Shown here: positions 42,831 to 54,192 of the stretch, piece by piece
Numbering within the stretch: position 1 is the first letter of the stretch
How the letters are laid out: every line of letters begins with the position of its first letter
Assembly (NCBI GenBank): GCA_963383645.1
Contig: OY726566.1
Coordinates: forward strand, 91,634,029-91,698,028
Direction: 5' to 3'
DNA length: 64,000 bases
From: Muscardinus avellanarius
Lineage: Eukaryota > Chordata > Mammalia > Rodentia > Gliridae
Translations under genes and position numbers: made by a program
Notes under the pieces: generated by a model
Told to the model about the DNA's origin: nothing
Database searches by the model: none
The model's input: the letters and a program-made list of their open reading frames with translations, nothing else

Positions 42831-43719
42831 CACTGGTCTTCTGTGCTGCTCCAGAGCTCACCCCTGCATCCAGATTTGTCTGGGACTCAGAAAAAGAAAC
42901 CATCAGAAGTTGCCCTTGGGCCCAGAGCAAGCAAGCTCAGTCAAGCAGGTGGAGGGGTCCAAGCAGAGGCATGGCTAAGCATAGCTCCGAGGGCCACTGA
43001 ACAACGCAATCTAGGTCTTCATTCCTCCTCTAATGATGCTTTTGCCTTCACTGTAGGTGTCTCCAAGGAAGTGAGGATAAGGGGAACCCCTAATGTTCCT
43101 ATGCACCTGTGGGGGACTCACACCTAGTACCGAGTACAACACCGAGGTACTCCAGAAGGATTCCTGTTGAGGCATTCACATTTAGGGCATCCTCAAGATG
43201 TTCTCAGTGCCTTCCCCTTTTATTGCACAGGGAAGATAGTCTTCCCTGGAATATAGCTGCTGCAGCTCAAAATCTACAGACTTAGGGATTCTTGGTGTTC
43301 AAGGAAGACTACAGAGGTTGCCCTTCCAGCCCCTCTGACTACTATCTCCTTTTCTCTTAATCACAGGAAAAAGATGTCCTGCCCCTTCTGTTGTTCCACA
43401 CAGCCGGTTTCATTTCTTGAACAGTTCTAATCATTAAAAAAGTTCTTTTTTATTTTGGATCATATTCTCCCCAATTAGTCCCAGTTGATCTCCTGGAATT
43501 AATCCATTCTCTTTCACACACAATAGCACTTTGAACGTATAAAGGAAGCTCAAAGTTCCTCCTGAGTCTCCTCCGGATTCAACATCCTCAGTTCCTTTTC
43601 TGTTACTTCTATTCAGATATTCCTAGAAGAGAAATGAAAACATAATTATCCAAAGGTCTCAGATGATTGTCTCCAGCATAAACTACGCTCTTGCAAATGC
43701 TTAGTTTTTATTTTTCCTG
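42831..43719. other. Unique sequence, no gene seen
   Basis: Two overlapping plus-strand frames (82 and 118 codons) start inside the MIR. No motif or exon recognised. Confidence 0.35.
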
Positions 43720-43850
43720 TGTCATAGTCTAGTCACAATTTGGGGACAACTACCAATACCACACATTGTGCAGGGAGTTGGAGAATACCTAGAAAATAAG
43801 ATGTGGTCTCTGCTCTTGGTTGTGTAACAGTGGTATTAACAACCATTACG
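43720..43850 (-). mobile_element. L2-class fragment, probable
   Basis: 'acacattgtgcagggagttg' then 'gaaaataagatgtggtctct' and 'gctcttggttgtgtaacagt' resembles the antisense L2-class 'gcactgtgctaggcgctgg...ggtccctgccctcaagg'. Confidence 0.4.
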
Positions 43851-44559
43851 TACCAATTTAGGACAAACTGCCTCCTCCTTTCTCTCTTTTTAAATAGTGC
43901 ATCAAATGCATTTATACTTAGGTGCAGTGTCCTCTTTTAACTATAAGAAAAACTACAGAACTCTTTGCCCACCAGGCTGACTCAATTCTATTCTTCATCT
44001 CTCCCACACGATCTTCCGGGCAGTCCACTCTCCCTGTGTCCTTTATCTCTATTCTTGGTTTTCCTTCATCCTGTCTCATCCTCCTATTCCTCTTCCCCCC
44101 AGGAACAGGGCACTCTCCCTTCAACACTGCCCTTAATTAGTTAATAAAATTTCCCTCCACGACACAGGCTGCTCTCCCCCAGAAAAGCCAGTGACAGATA
44201 TGAGCACCATTTGGTCTAATTAGTTCTGATATTTCACACGACATATTTGTGAGTTTTTTTGGAGGGAGGGGAGAAAGGCAGGGAAAATGCTTCTATTAAA
44301 AGAACAGCAGGGAGGCTGGGACGCTGGGCGGGGCGGAGTTTGGGGTCTTCTCTTGTGGCTGCAAATAGAGCTTTTGTGAAATCAGTCCTGGTGGGGGCAT
44401 GTGCTGCGTTATGTCTCCTTGTACCTCCGTCCCTCCATCCTCCTGTACTGACCCACATCCTTCTTCCAGTGAGATGAGCTCCTGGTTGAGGGACCTTTTC
44501 TACTTTAATGGAAGAAAAATTTTCAGGATGACAATGTGATGTGAGAGGAGGCTTAGCAT
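43851..44559. other. Unique sequence with one GC-box motif
   Basis: A 'gctgggcggggcggag' GC-box-type motif is at about 44322, but CpG density is low and no start or exon follows. Overlapping opposed frames (115 codons minus) have no motif. Confidence 0.35.
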
Positions 44560-44680
44560 CAGAGACCAGGCAAGCCGGCAAGATGGGGCACGTCTGGCTT
44601 GCCCTTGGCTTGCTCTGTGACCTTGGAGAATTATCGAGCTCTTCAAGGCTCCTTTGCAGTCTAAGGACTGTACATTAGAG
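44560..44680 (+). mobile_element. MIR fragment, sense
   Basis: 'gcttgctctgtgaccttgga' and 'gaattatcgagctcttcaag' with 'ctcctttgcagtctaagga' resembles 'ctgtgtgaccttgggcaa...ctcatctgtaaa'. Confidence 0.5.
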
Positions 44681-45280
44681 CAGAGGAGGAGGAGAGGTGA
44701 AAGCATATCTTAAGCTGCTAGATATCTACCAGGATATAGAATATTGGCTATTAAAGAACATATAAATTAGGAGTCGCTCTTGACACAGAAAATCAATTCT
44801 ATATTCCTCTGTCACATTGCTGTCATCTTTTTATGACCTGTAAATTTCAAAAGGTATGCTTTTTACTCTAAAGAGCTAAAGATGGGCTTTGGGTGTCCTC
44901 TTACATGGATTCGACTTCATGAGCCACATTTTAAGCCTGTAGATGAGACTGGAGAACAGCTCAGGGGTTCTCATGCACTCAGCTTTACCACAGTGCGTAA
45001 ACCCAAAAGCAGTGTTCCAGAAATGTTGGTAGGACCAGAAATGGAGCAGAATTCCAAGCCTCATGTTGGATTCATGGAAGGAGCCCTGAGACCAGAGTCA
45101 GAACTCTTGGGTTCCCAACCAAATTCTGTCCGTACTTCATTTTGCATTATCAGGTAATTCATACACCTCTCTAGCACGTTCCTCCATCTCTATGATGAGG
45201 GAGCCGAAGAACTGCCTTAGTTTTTACCATAGTTCTAAAGTCCATGATTTTATGACCAAGCATAGAAAAACGAGAATGAC

Positions 45281-45282
<2 letters not shown>
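44681..45282. other. Unique sequence, no gene seen
   Basis: Overlapping opposed frames near 44.9-45.1 kb; no motif. Confidence 0.35.

Positions 45283-45320
<38 letters not shown>
45283..45320. repeat. (GT)19 microsatellite at a SINE 3' end
   Basis: Uninterrupted; abuts the ID half of the antisense SINE at 45321. Confidence 0.97.
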
Positions 45321-45322
<2 letters not shown>

Positions 45323-45494
45323 TACTAGGGATTGAACCCAGAGACATTCTATCTCTGAGCTACACCCCCAACCCTTTTTATTTTATATTTTGAAACAGAG
45401 CCACACTAGGTGGCTCAAAACCTTGCTATTGTTGAAGCTGGCTTCGAACCTGGAATCCTCCTGTCTCGTTCTCCTCAAGTACTGGGATTACTGA
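45321..45494 (-). mobile_element. B1-ID composite SINE, antisense
   Basis: 'gatactagggattgaaccca', 'gagacattctatctctgagc', 'tacacccccaaccctttt', 'agctggcttcgaacctggaa', 'gtctcgttctcctcaagtac'. Lacks the last 25 or so bases of the B1 end. Confidence 0.9.
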
Positions 45495-45839
45495 AGATAT
45501 TTTAATACACTTCTTGGGGTAGGGGATAATAAGTAAAGCCAACAATATGTGCCTCAGCTCCAAGTTTGAGAGATCCTTGAGAGATTTCTGCCAACTTCTT
45601 CCCCAGGGGCCTGCCTCTGTGAGCCCCTGAGGAATCATTGGCCAGACCTCCCCTGCTCCCCGAGCTGCCGCAAACTTCACCTCTGGCTATTTGGACCTGT
45701 CCAAGGCCCCTGGCCTTGCTAGTCTTCTGCTTCTGCTCTGAGAATTGAGCTCTGCGTACTGGCTGTCCATGCTAGCCACTCCTGGGACATAGATTTACTG
45801 TGCCCCATGAAGCAGGAGGACCGGGAGCAAAGATGTCCA
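45495..45839. other. Unique sequence
   Basis: No feature recognised. Confidence 0.35.
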
Positions 45840-46055
45840 CTGTAGTAGGTGATTCTTAAGTGCCTGGGCTGTGTGATTGGTCTAGGTGTGGGTCCCAACT
45901 CTGTCGTCACCAACCACCATCCTGGAATCTCAGTGACAATTTCCTCATCTGGAGAGTTGTGGTGAGAACTAAATAGATTTAAAAAAAAAAGAAGAAGAAA
46001 AGAAAAATACTTATCAGCATGCCTGACCTCCATTAAGTATTCAGTAAGTGTTTTC
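45840..46055 (+). mobile_element. MIR SINE, sense
   Basis: 'tgggtcccaactctgtcgtc', 'caatttcctcatctggagag', 'ttgtggtgagaactaaatag', then an A-rich insertion, 'gcatgcctgacctccattaa' and 'gtattcagtaagtgtttt' follow the full sense MIR order. Confidence 0.75.
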
Positions 46056-48419
46056 TATTCTATGTTGATATGGCTGTTCGTGATAAATCTTTATGATCAT
46101 TTTTATCTAATCAGAAGCTTTTTTTGCCAACTTACTTCAGTGGTATTGGAGTTTTATGTTTCCTCTTGAGGATTCAGAAAAATGACATTTCATTACATCT
46201 CTAAATTCTGAATCCTTTAGGAATCAGGCCCCAAATCACATTGTTTCAAAAATTAGCTTCCCCATAAAGGTGAATTAGGAAAAGAAAAGCAGACTCCCCC
46301 CCCCCCTTCAGTTATTTCCCCTAATCCTGGACCTTGAGTGGCTCTAGAGGAGAGCTGGGTGCTAAGAGTGAAGAGGTGCAGAGATGTCAGATGGAGGCCG
46401 AGGTGTGCGCCACCTCTAACCTGGACGATGGAGAAAGCCGCCTGCTCACCCTGTCCTTAACCATTCTCCCTTCACTGTGGGGAGACTCCCGGGAGGGGCA
46501 GGGTCGTCAAAGGGGCAGAAAGTTCCTTGCCAGCAGCTCAACAAGGATAGAAGGTCCCTGTTCGTTCCTGGTTTGAGGTGGAACAACAGGAGTGAGGGTG
46601 TGTTTCCCATACTACCTCCTAACAAAAATCCTCATTTCTGGAAATGGCAACTGCCCAGTGGTTACAGAGTCACCCAAAACACAGAAACCAACTCTTCCAG
46701 AAGCTCCCAGAGGTTACTTTTCAAAAGTCCTATGTTTTCCTATAAAATCTTCTATTTTAATATATCTTTTTAACTTAAAAGTAAATACGTATTGTGAAAA
46801 GCGGAATCATGAAAACTCTATATAATAAACATAGTGAGAGGTCCTTGTGCTCTGTAATCAGTGTCTTCTACCTCTCTCCCCACCAAAAGTCTATGACCAG
46901 TTTCGTGCCCCTAGGACATCTTAAAACAACTTATATAAGCAAGGTTTGTGAATCAAAGGTCAAGTTGATCATGTCACACACTCCTGCTGAGTCAACATGA
47001 CATAGAATAATTTCTTTTCCTGTGCAATGGGCCACGTGGTCTGGGAAGTCATGCCTTACCTCACCCATAGCCAGTCCCAGGAATTGTGCTTCCAGTCTCC
47101 CTCCACAGTCTCGGGAATGTTTGGTTCTGCCTGGACTTCTGCATCTGCAGGGTGACCTTCATATTTCTAGCCCAACATCTTCCAGGGAGTCCCAGGAGGC
47201 AGGCTTTCAGCTGAAACAAGGGCTGCATGTTAGCCATTATGAAAATCTGGTAGAGGCTCCGAGACCCCAGGGTTCAACCAATGTGCGTCTCTCTGTGTTT
47301 ATCCCAGTCTTGTTCATTCTGCTGCCTGGAGTTCAGCATGGGGAGTAGATGAACTGGCCTCACTACCTGGGGCTTGGATCTATCCTGCTGGCCCACCTCT
47401 GGTTCTCCTTGGGCAGTATGTAACCCCCAGAGCATGTGGGCTCCTTACTCCAGCCCTACTCTTTGGCCTTCCCTTGGGGTGTCCTGGGTCTGACTTGTTC
47501 CTCTTGCCCTTTTCTCCCTCTTCTTTCCCCACTGCAGGAATTGGACCCTACCTCTGACTCCTAACCTTCCAGTTTCCTTGCCTAGGTCCTTTCCCAGAGC
47601 TAGGTGCAGTTTCTGGAATCCCTGTATATCAGCCCTACTAAGTGGCCTGAAAGTCCTCCTGATGCAAACACTACAGGTCTCAGGAGCCATATCATCGTGT
47701 CCTGTCTCTCACTCAGGTCCACTTATTGGTAGCAGGCTGGAGAGACCTTGATCTGGCCCCGCTTCCCCAGTCCTGGCACTGGCCCTGTGCTCAGGACACA
47801 GGGCTGTGGTATCCACACACCCTCTGACCTCCCAACTCTGACCTTCCCTCCCTGGCCTCCTCTCCTAGCAGGAGCCCCTCATGTACTGTGCAATCGAGCC
47901 CATGTCATCAGTGACAGGCCCAGCTGTCACCGCTGTGTCTCATGGGATGTTTAGCTGTCACTCAAAACGCCTGCTAGTCTGCAGTCCTATTTGGCAATTT
48001 ATTTATTGTTACTAGTACTCTGTCAGAAAAATATTGATGTTCCTTTAAATATGAGATCTATTTTTTTTTTTAAGCAGGCAGTCTCTAGGGAGTTTCTTCC
48101 GTGGGGGCCTTCCCCCTGAGGGACACAACCCTAATTTTATCTTGAAATTGAATAAGAAAACAAGATGCATGTCATTGGAACTTATTTCACAGGTAACATC
48201 CTTAGGTAACATCCTGCATGTTTGAAGCAGGAATCAAGGACACCAGGACATCCATCCGTATAGGTCACTGTGTGGGTGGTCCATATCCCTTTATACTCCT
48301 TCCTGGGTTTGCCTGCAGAGAACTCCTGATGGAAAAAAAAAAAAGCCTTTCTCTCTTCTGCTTCAGAGCTTTCTTTTCTGGGTGCACATCAGTACATAAT
48401 ATCCCATCACACACTTCTA
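46056..48419. other. 2.4 kb of unique sequence, no gene seen
   Basis: Includes an 11-base C run at about 46298-46308, a short 13-bp tandem copy ('aggtaacatcct' twice at about 48192-48216) and several 65-108 codon frames without motifs. No repeat family recognised. Confidence 0.4.
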
Positions 48420-48625
48420 TAGCATGTGCCAGGTGCTATGGTGAACATTGGCAAGAGTTAATGGATTCGGTCCTTTGACAGCTGCATACGGTGGGTGCCG
48501 TTATTCTCTCCATTTCACAGGCAGAGAAACTGAGGGAGAGGGAGAGGGAGAGGGGAATGAACCTGCTCCAGGGCACACATCTTGTAAGCAGCAGAAGAGA
48601 GATGCAGAGCCAGCTCCTGGGGCTG
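48420..48625 (-). mobile_element. MIR SINE, antisense, with GGGAGA expansion
   Basis: 'agcatgtgccaggtgctatg', 'gttattctctccatttcaca', 'ggcagagaaactgagggaga', then 'gggagagggagagggga', 'ctgctccagggcacacatct', 'tgtaagcagcagaagagaga' follow the antisense MIR core. The 'gggaga' run sits at the consensus 'gaggcacagagagg' site. Confidence 0.8.
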
Positions 48626-51350
48626 GGGTCTGCGTGCCACCTGCCACTGCCGCAGCTGCCTCCCAGCTGCACATGCCCTGCTGCCTGAGCTGCGCACCCC
48701 CTTCTCCTGGACTCAGGCCCTGTCCAGGCGGGAGGAGTCTTGCCTCATTCTCACTCCGCAGGACCTGGCACATGTCTGTGCTGGACACGCAGCATCTTTG
48801 TGACTCAACGGGGAGGACTTTCCCCCCTTCTGGCAACTTCGCCTGGAAGTATGAACTCTGCAATGCAGCGGCTGGTTTGTCCTCAAATAAACCTGTAGCA
48901 GTCGAGAGCCTGCCAGTCCACTTGGCTGCCACGGCGTTCCCAGCTCTGGTCAAAGTCTTCGTCGACTGTGCTGTCCTCTTGTCCTTGATCCACCTCGTGG
49001 CTGTTTGTGATTCCGGGACCCAGGCTGCGGTGCTATTCACCCATCCTTTCATGGCATCTAGCCGAGCTCCTGCCTCTAGGCACTAGGGATGGTGTGCGTG
49101 ATGCTGGACCCCACAATTAGCATCCTTGTTTCTCCATTTGGTGGTGCCAGGGAACCCAGCTATGTGGAAAGGGGTGAGAGGCTGGCATCAGAAGACTGCT
49201 TCCCAGCAAGTGCCGGAGCGCACCCCGGGGGCTCGTGACTAACGTGCCACAATCAGTACCTTGAGCGCCTTGGGGAAGGTGACCATTAGTGAGTCGGGGC
49301 TCTCTGTGCTTGCCAAAAGGCTGAAGCAGTGGCTGGCTGTGGAGAGGCCAGCTGGACTTCAGGAGGACAGAGTTGCAGCGCCGGGTCTCAGTTTTTTCAT
49401 CTGTACGCTCAAGAATTTGAGCCAGACGTTCAGGCTCAGCTCTGGGGACTCTGGGATGGGCAAGCTGTATGTGGCAGGTGTCGGTGGGATTACAGAGGCC
49501 GGGGGAGTCCTCCAGCCCTGGAGCCGCACTGCATGCGGCTGGCCAGTGTGCCTGAGGAAGACACTGCTGAGGCTTCTCCTGGGCTCAGAGGCGAGGGACA
49601 GGTGCAGGCGGACAGTCAGAGCTGGGCTTGGCATTTCAGGTGGCCAGCTCTGGCATCCATTCCCAAGGCTCCGGATCAATTGCATCCACTCAGGTGGCCT
49701 TTCCTTGCGGGCTTGCCTCATGCCACACGCCCCCTCCCCCAACTTTCAGGGTGCTCCCTGGCTGTTTCTTTCTCCAACCACAAGTTTTTGCTGACTGAGG
49801 CCAGAAGGGGAAGGTCCTGATCAGGGAGCATGGTTGTCACCTCTGGGTCCCCAGCCTAGTGCCCAGCACTAGAAGTCACTCGTTGCATCAGGGGTGATGG
49901 ATTTGTGCATCCCCAGAAAAAGCAAAGAAAGACCAGGGCGAGGGACCTTCTGAGCTTCATATTTAAGAAGGCAGCTAACTGCAGAGGTGACAGGGAGATT
50001 CAGAAGGCTCTTTGATGTGAAGCAGAGTGATCTGAGGACAGTGCGTGGATGAGGTCCCCCATAACACCAACATCTGTCCTTTCCAGAGCCCCCTCTCCTG
50101 CCCAGCCTTCTACCTACTCCCCTTCCCTGCCTGGGCCATTGTCAGGCTCCCTGCCCATGATGGAGTTTTCAGGCCTCATTTAGTGGCATAACCATCCCAG
50201 TAAAACATACAAATGGTCCAATCGTGGATCCTAATGTGCAGTAAACGGTTTTTCACCTCCTATCATTTTTTATGGGAAGAAATTGGCTTGGCGCTCCCCC
50301 TGCAGCCCCCCACCCCCTTTGCAGGTGGATCCTGGCGGGGGAGGGGCCGCCTCCTCTCCTTCATCTCCCGGGCTGTCAGCTCCGCTCCAAACACCACTCA
50401 CTCACTGGCCAGAGGGTGGGGGTGGGTGTGGGTCTGTTTTGATTAACTGCCCTAGGAGATAGTAATTTCCAACCAGAGGCTGGCTGCACCCACTCTGCAG
50501 GAGGAGCCAGTCCTGACTGGCTTTGGCTCTTCGTTGCCTGCTGGGTTTCAGAAGGCACTGCCTGCTGCAGGAGCCCTTTCTTACTGCATCCTGCGTCTCT
50601 TGCTAGGTGTACTCAACCTTTTGCTTGGTCTTTGCCTGGGGAGGCTCAGTGCTTCCTTGTCTTTGCTCCCTGGCAAGATCGGAGGGGAGCTATGAGTGAT
50701 CCGATTAAGGAGAGAAGGCAGTATCTGAGCTGACCAGATCGCTCTCCAGACCTCAGGAGGGAGGGCTCAGTGAGGCTGGACTCAGTATCTCCCACCTCCG
50801 CATCAGCTGTCCACACCTCTGGGCTGTCCCATGCTCTCCTTCTGCCCTTCAGCCCGGTCCTGCCCACTCTCCTCCCCTGCCTTCACGTGCCCTCTGTGCT
50901 AACCTGGGGCATCTCTCAGGACTCCAGCCTGGGCCATCTGCTCTTTCCTCTAAGCATTCACGGTGGACACATCTAGAACTGAAACGGAGTTGGGTGATGA
51001 TTAGACATCCCTTCCCCAGCCCTGTTCCCTCCAACAGCAGTTTCCTCCCTTCCCTGCTTCTTCTTCCACCCACCATACTACCAGCTGCCTCCGCATGGGA
51101 GAACATGCCTGTGTATCTTTCAGTCCGTGGACCCATCTCTTGCCCGCTGGCCTGGGCTGCAGGGAGCCCCTCCAGCAGAGCTGGTGGCCCCCCTCGCCAC
51201 TTGGCCAGCACAGGGGCAGGGGTCACTGGGTGCCCTGCACAGAGAGATGCAGATCTGTGTGTGCACCCAAGAGTGTACCCACGCACACAGATACCCATTT
51301 TGGAGCAATGCCTGCACATTTGGCTCACAGGCCCAGAATAGGTATACTTA
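48626..51350. other. GC-rich unique block with the longest open frames, no recognised gene
   Basis: 2.7 kb with only one possible MIR scrap (about 49380-49415, 'gtctcagttttttcatctgt'). The longest frames are 212 codons (48448-49086, plus), 183 (48501-49052, minus), 177 and 163 (49.3-49.8 kb, plus, two phases) and 159 (50849-51328, minus). They overlap on opposite strands, the 212-codon one starts inside the MIR, and none has a motif I know. GC richness alone makes long stop-free runs common. Short exons could still hide here. Confidence 0.45.
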
Positions 51351-51925
51351 GTGCTTGAGAAAGACTCCAGTGCTGGTATACTGTTTGGGAAGAATAATTA
51401 TACCTGAACAAAGGGAAAGTCCTTTGAAAATGTTAAGAAGTTCTATAGAAATGTCAGGGCTGGTAATGATGATGATTATTCTTCTAAGTCTCCTGTTACT
51501 CACAGTAGCATCGGAGCGCACCTCCCTGGTGAGGCTTAGGAAGGAGGAAAAAGGGGAAGAGAGGTCGGCAGGGTTCTCAGCCAGCGTGGACAGCAGAGAT
51601 GGCGCATTCTGGAGCCTGTGTTTCTTTCTGGGGGTAGAGACAAGCCAGCATGTGCTGGGGGAGTGTGGCCAGGGAGGAAGGGAGCTGGAAAGGACTGGCC
51701 ACAAGAGCCCCGAGGCTTGGCCTGCAGAGGAGATGGTGGCTGTCCACCAAGGTCTGAAGAATTTTCATATGGAAAAGAAGTCCATCAGTTCCATGTTGCA
51801 CAATCAGGCCCAATTCACAGGATCGGAAGGTAGATTTTCTTCCAACTTGTATCTCTCCCACAACCTTACAAGTCGTTTTTTCCTGCTAAGAGGGATCAGG
51901 CAGTGGCCTGAGACCAGCTGTCAGT
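51351..51925. other. Unique sequence, no gene seen
   Basis: A 190-codon plus frame (51355-51927) starts with a hydrophobic run but is overlapped by a 118-codon minus frame. It ends where the MLT1-like LTR begins. No family match recognised. Confidence 0.35.
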
Positions 51926-52258
51926 GATTGTATTCATCCATTTTACATGACTATCATAAACTACCCGAGGCTGGGTACTTAGAAGAAAAGTAGTTTGATT
52001 AGCTCCAAGTTTTGGAGGCTGGAAGTCCAGGCAGCAGAACCAGGGCTCTCTACTGCCTCATATCAGGACAGGCGGTACAATGGCAAGAGTGCCGGGGTGA
52101 GAAGACACCACATGGTGAAACTGAAAACCAGAGTGAGGGGCGTGGCCAGTCTTGGGACCTCCCACTAAGTCCCACCTCTTAAAGGTCCCACCACATCTCA
52201 ACATTACCACACCGGGGACCAAGCTCCAACCCTGAGGGACATCCTCAAAACATTTGGT
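51926..52258 (-). mobile_element. MLT1-like LTR, antisense
   Basis: 'tgtattcatccattttacat', 'ataaactacccgaggctggg', 'ttttggaggctggaagtcca', 'agacaccacatggtgaaact', 'cccacctcttaaaggtccca', 'atctcaacattaccacaccg', matching antisense MLT1/MST order. No coding remnant. Confidence 0.75.
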
Positions 52259-52260
52259 TT

Positions 52261-52449
52261 GCCAGGGTTGGTGATGCAGGCTTGTAACTCCTGTGCTTGG
52301 GAGGCTGGGACAGGAGAATTGCAGGTTCAAGGACAGCTTCAGCAAGTATCGAGACTTCTCAACCTAGTGAGACCCTGTTTCGAAACAAGAAATAAAATTG
52401 GGCTGGGAGTATAGCTCTAAGGTGAATGCCTCTGGCTTCTATCTCCAAT

Positions 52450-52452
<3 letters not shown>
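52261..52452 (+). mobile_element. B1-ID composite SINE, sense
   Basis: 'gccagggttggtgatgcagg', 'gtgcttgggaggctgggaca', 'tgcaggttcaaggacagctt', 'gggctgggagtatagctcta', 'tgcctctggcttctatctcc', with a tail passing into a CA array. Confidence 0.92.

Positions 52453-52487
<35 letters not shown>
52453..52487. repeat. (AC)n microsatellite at a SINE 3' end
   Basis: About 17 units directly after the ID half, followed by 'aaataaatcaaa'. Confidence 0.97.
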
Positions 52488-52489
<2 letters not shown>

Positions 52490-52597
52490 TAAATCAAAGT
52501 ATAGGGTTTCATAGTGGTGATGTTAAATGACTCTTAATTTGGGGACAAAGCTCAGTGAGATGACGGTATTTCCTCTTTTCAGGCGTCTTAAATAACG

Positions 52598-52791
52598 GTT
52601 TTGTTTTGTTTTGGTACTGGAGGTTGAACACCCCTGTGTTTCCCTCCAGCCCTACTTTATCTTATATTTTAAAACAAGGTCTAAATTCCCGAGTGTCTTA
52701 CTAAGTCAGTGAGCCTGTCTTCAAACCTCAAACCTCCTATCTCAGCCTCCCAAGTCCCGGAAAGGCAGGAGTACACCACCATACCTGGCTA
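52598..52791 (-). mobile_element. B1-ID composite SINE, antisense
   Basis: 'ttttggtactggaggttgaa', 'cctccagccctactttatct', 'tcttactaagtcagtgagcc', 'tctcagcctcccaagtcccg', ending 'caccaccatacctggct'. Diverged. Confidence 0.85.
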
Positions 52792-53189
52792 GATGTGAAG
52801 AAGAAATCTGAGGCCAGGACCACAAAAAGAAGGAGGAGTTCACATACATCTAGAACTTAGGCTCCTCAAACTTAAGCCCCCATGGCCTCTTGACAAGACA
52901 CAGCTGAAGTCACCGTTGGCCCCGGAGGCTCAGACGCCTGCTCATAGCTCTTCAGAATGATGGGCCTTTGGAGATTTGGGCTGCAAACACAGAATGGACA
53001 GGACAGTGAGCCTGTGGGGCTCAGCGGAGTTAGGGCGAGTTCCTCCTGTTGCCTGGCACAGCTCTGCATCTCCACTTCCCGACCTCTCTATGGCCTGGCC
53101 TCACTCTCCACCTTTTTACAGAGGAAGGTACCATGAAACAAACAAGGTACAAAAGGGGTGGGGGGCAACTAAACCCCTAATTTAGGAGA
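52792..53189. other. Unique sequence
   Basis: No feature recognised. Confidence 0.35.
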
Positions 53190-53350
53190 CAAAAAGCACG
53201 GCAGTGAAAACAAATGTATTTAGAAGCCTCCAGCAGATTTTAGACACCTTGATTAATCATAACTTGCTACACATTATTTTCCTATAAACAAACTACAATG
53301 TTACTCATATAAACAGCTTTATCTTGACAGCTGCAAAATGTCAGGATTTA
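53190..53350. promoter_or_regulatory. Candidate conserved non-coding element
   Basis: Repeat-free, AT-rich block with two forkhead-type cores ('ctataaacaaac', 'atataaacagc'), a GATA-type 'tttatctt', a 'tgacagctgc' (TGIF/E-box type) and 'ttgattaatcat' (homeodomain type). Clustering of such motifs is suggestive only. Confidence 0.28.
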
Positions 53351-54077
53351 ATGTAGAATGAGCAGAGATACACCATATGTTACCACTCCAGGCCTGGAAC
53401 ACACTAATTCACAGCAGACTGCCTCATGCCCAAGAGGTGATTACAAAAGAGGGCTAGGTGTCTGCCTTGCCGTGGTGGTCCGCGCCATCGCCAAGTTCCC
53501 ACCCCCTTCTTGCCTGAGCTGGAATGGCTCACAAGCAATCCAGAGGAAGCCTCTGAGGGTCGCAAGCAGTGAGCCAAATGGCAGCCTGCAGAACCGTGGA
53601 TGTAGTTGTGTTGTTGTATTTCTAAGAATTGACTCCAATAAATACAGGTGCACCACACTGGGAAACTCATGGTTACAGTACAATTTTTTTGTTTTATTTT
53701 AGGAAATATATTCCTAGTATCCTGTTAACATAGATGGCTGCTCCCTTTGCCAGAATGAAAAGCTTACAAATCATACCAAACAGAATACCAAACAGACTCT
53801 ATTGTTAAAAGCAAAATGAATAGAATTCAATGCTCATGAGAAGAAAGTTTATGAAAGGGATTCCCTACCTAGGGGTGCTTTCTCCTAAAGAGGAAAAATA
53901 GGGAATCTTGCTCCATCAGGGTGCATTTGGTTAGCTTGTAGGATAGGTTTTCATAGAGAGGAGAGGATGCTTTTTTGGTTTGGTGTCTTGGCTTTCAGTT
54001 TCTTCTCTTCTGTATCTCTCTTGTACTCTAATCTGGCTTTAAGCCAGGATTCAACCCAGCCCACTGCCAGTTTTATT
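53351..54077. other. Unique sequence, no gene seen
   Basis: Opposed frames of 114 (plus) and 88/80 (minus) codons share the bases at 53.4-53.7 kb. No motif. Confidence 0.35.
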
Positions 54078-54192
54078 CATAAAGTTTTATTGGAACCCAG
54101 CCATGCCCAGTCATATATGTGTAGTCTGTCTGTTCTGTGCTACAGCCCAGAGCTGACTGGTTGCCTCCGAGACCATGGGGCCCGCAGGACTG
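54078..54192. mobile_element. hAT-type DNA transposon fossil, probable
   Basis: 'ataaagttttattggaaccc', 'agccatgcccagtcatatat', 'ctgtgctacagcccagagct', 'gaccatggggcccgcagg' match a common mammalian element whose text reads 'ttattggaacacagccac...gagaccgtatggcccgcaaa'. I recall it as an old DNA transposon; the exact family is not certain. Confidence 0.5.

Noticed and set aside
44318..44336. GC-box promoter
   Set aside because: A single 'gggcggggc' motif with low CpG density around it and no start site, exon or TATA-type context.
48448..49086. 212-codon open frame, the longest in the window
   Set aside because: Starts inside an antisense MIR, is covered by a 183-codon frame on the other strand, has no known domain and lies in GC-rich DNA where stops are rare.
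49261..49820. Overlapping 177- and 163-codon plus-strand frames and a 127-codon minus frame
   Set aside because: Three frames over the same bases cannot all be real and none has a motif, signal peptide or splice context.
51355..51927. 190-codon frame with a hydrophobic start that looks like a signal or membrane segment
   Set aside because: Ends exactly at an LTR fossil, is overlapped by a long minus frame, and the hydrophobic run is a low-complexity ATT/CTT stretch.
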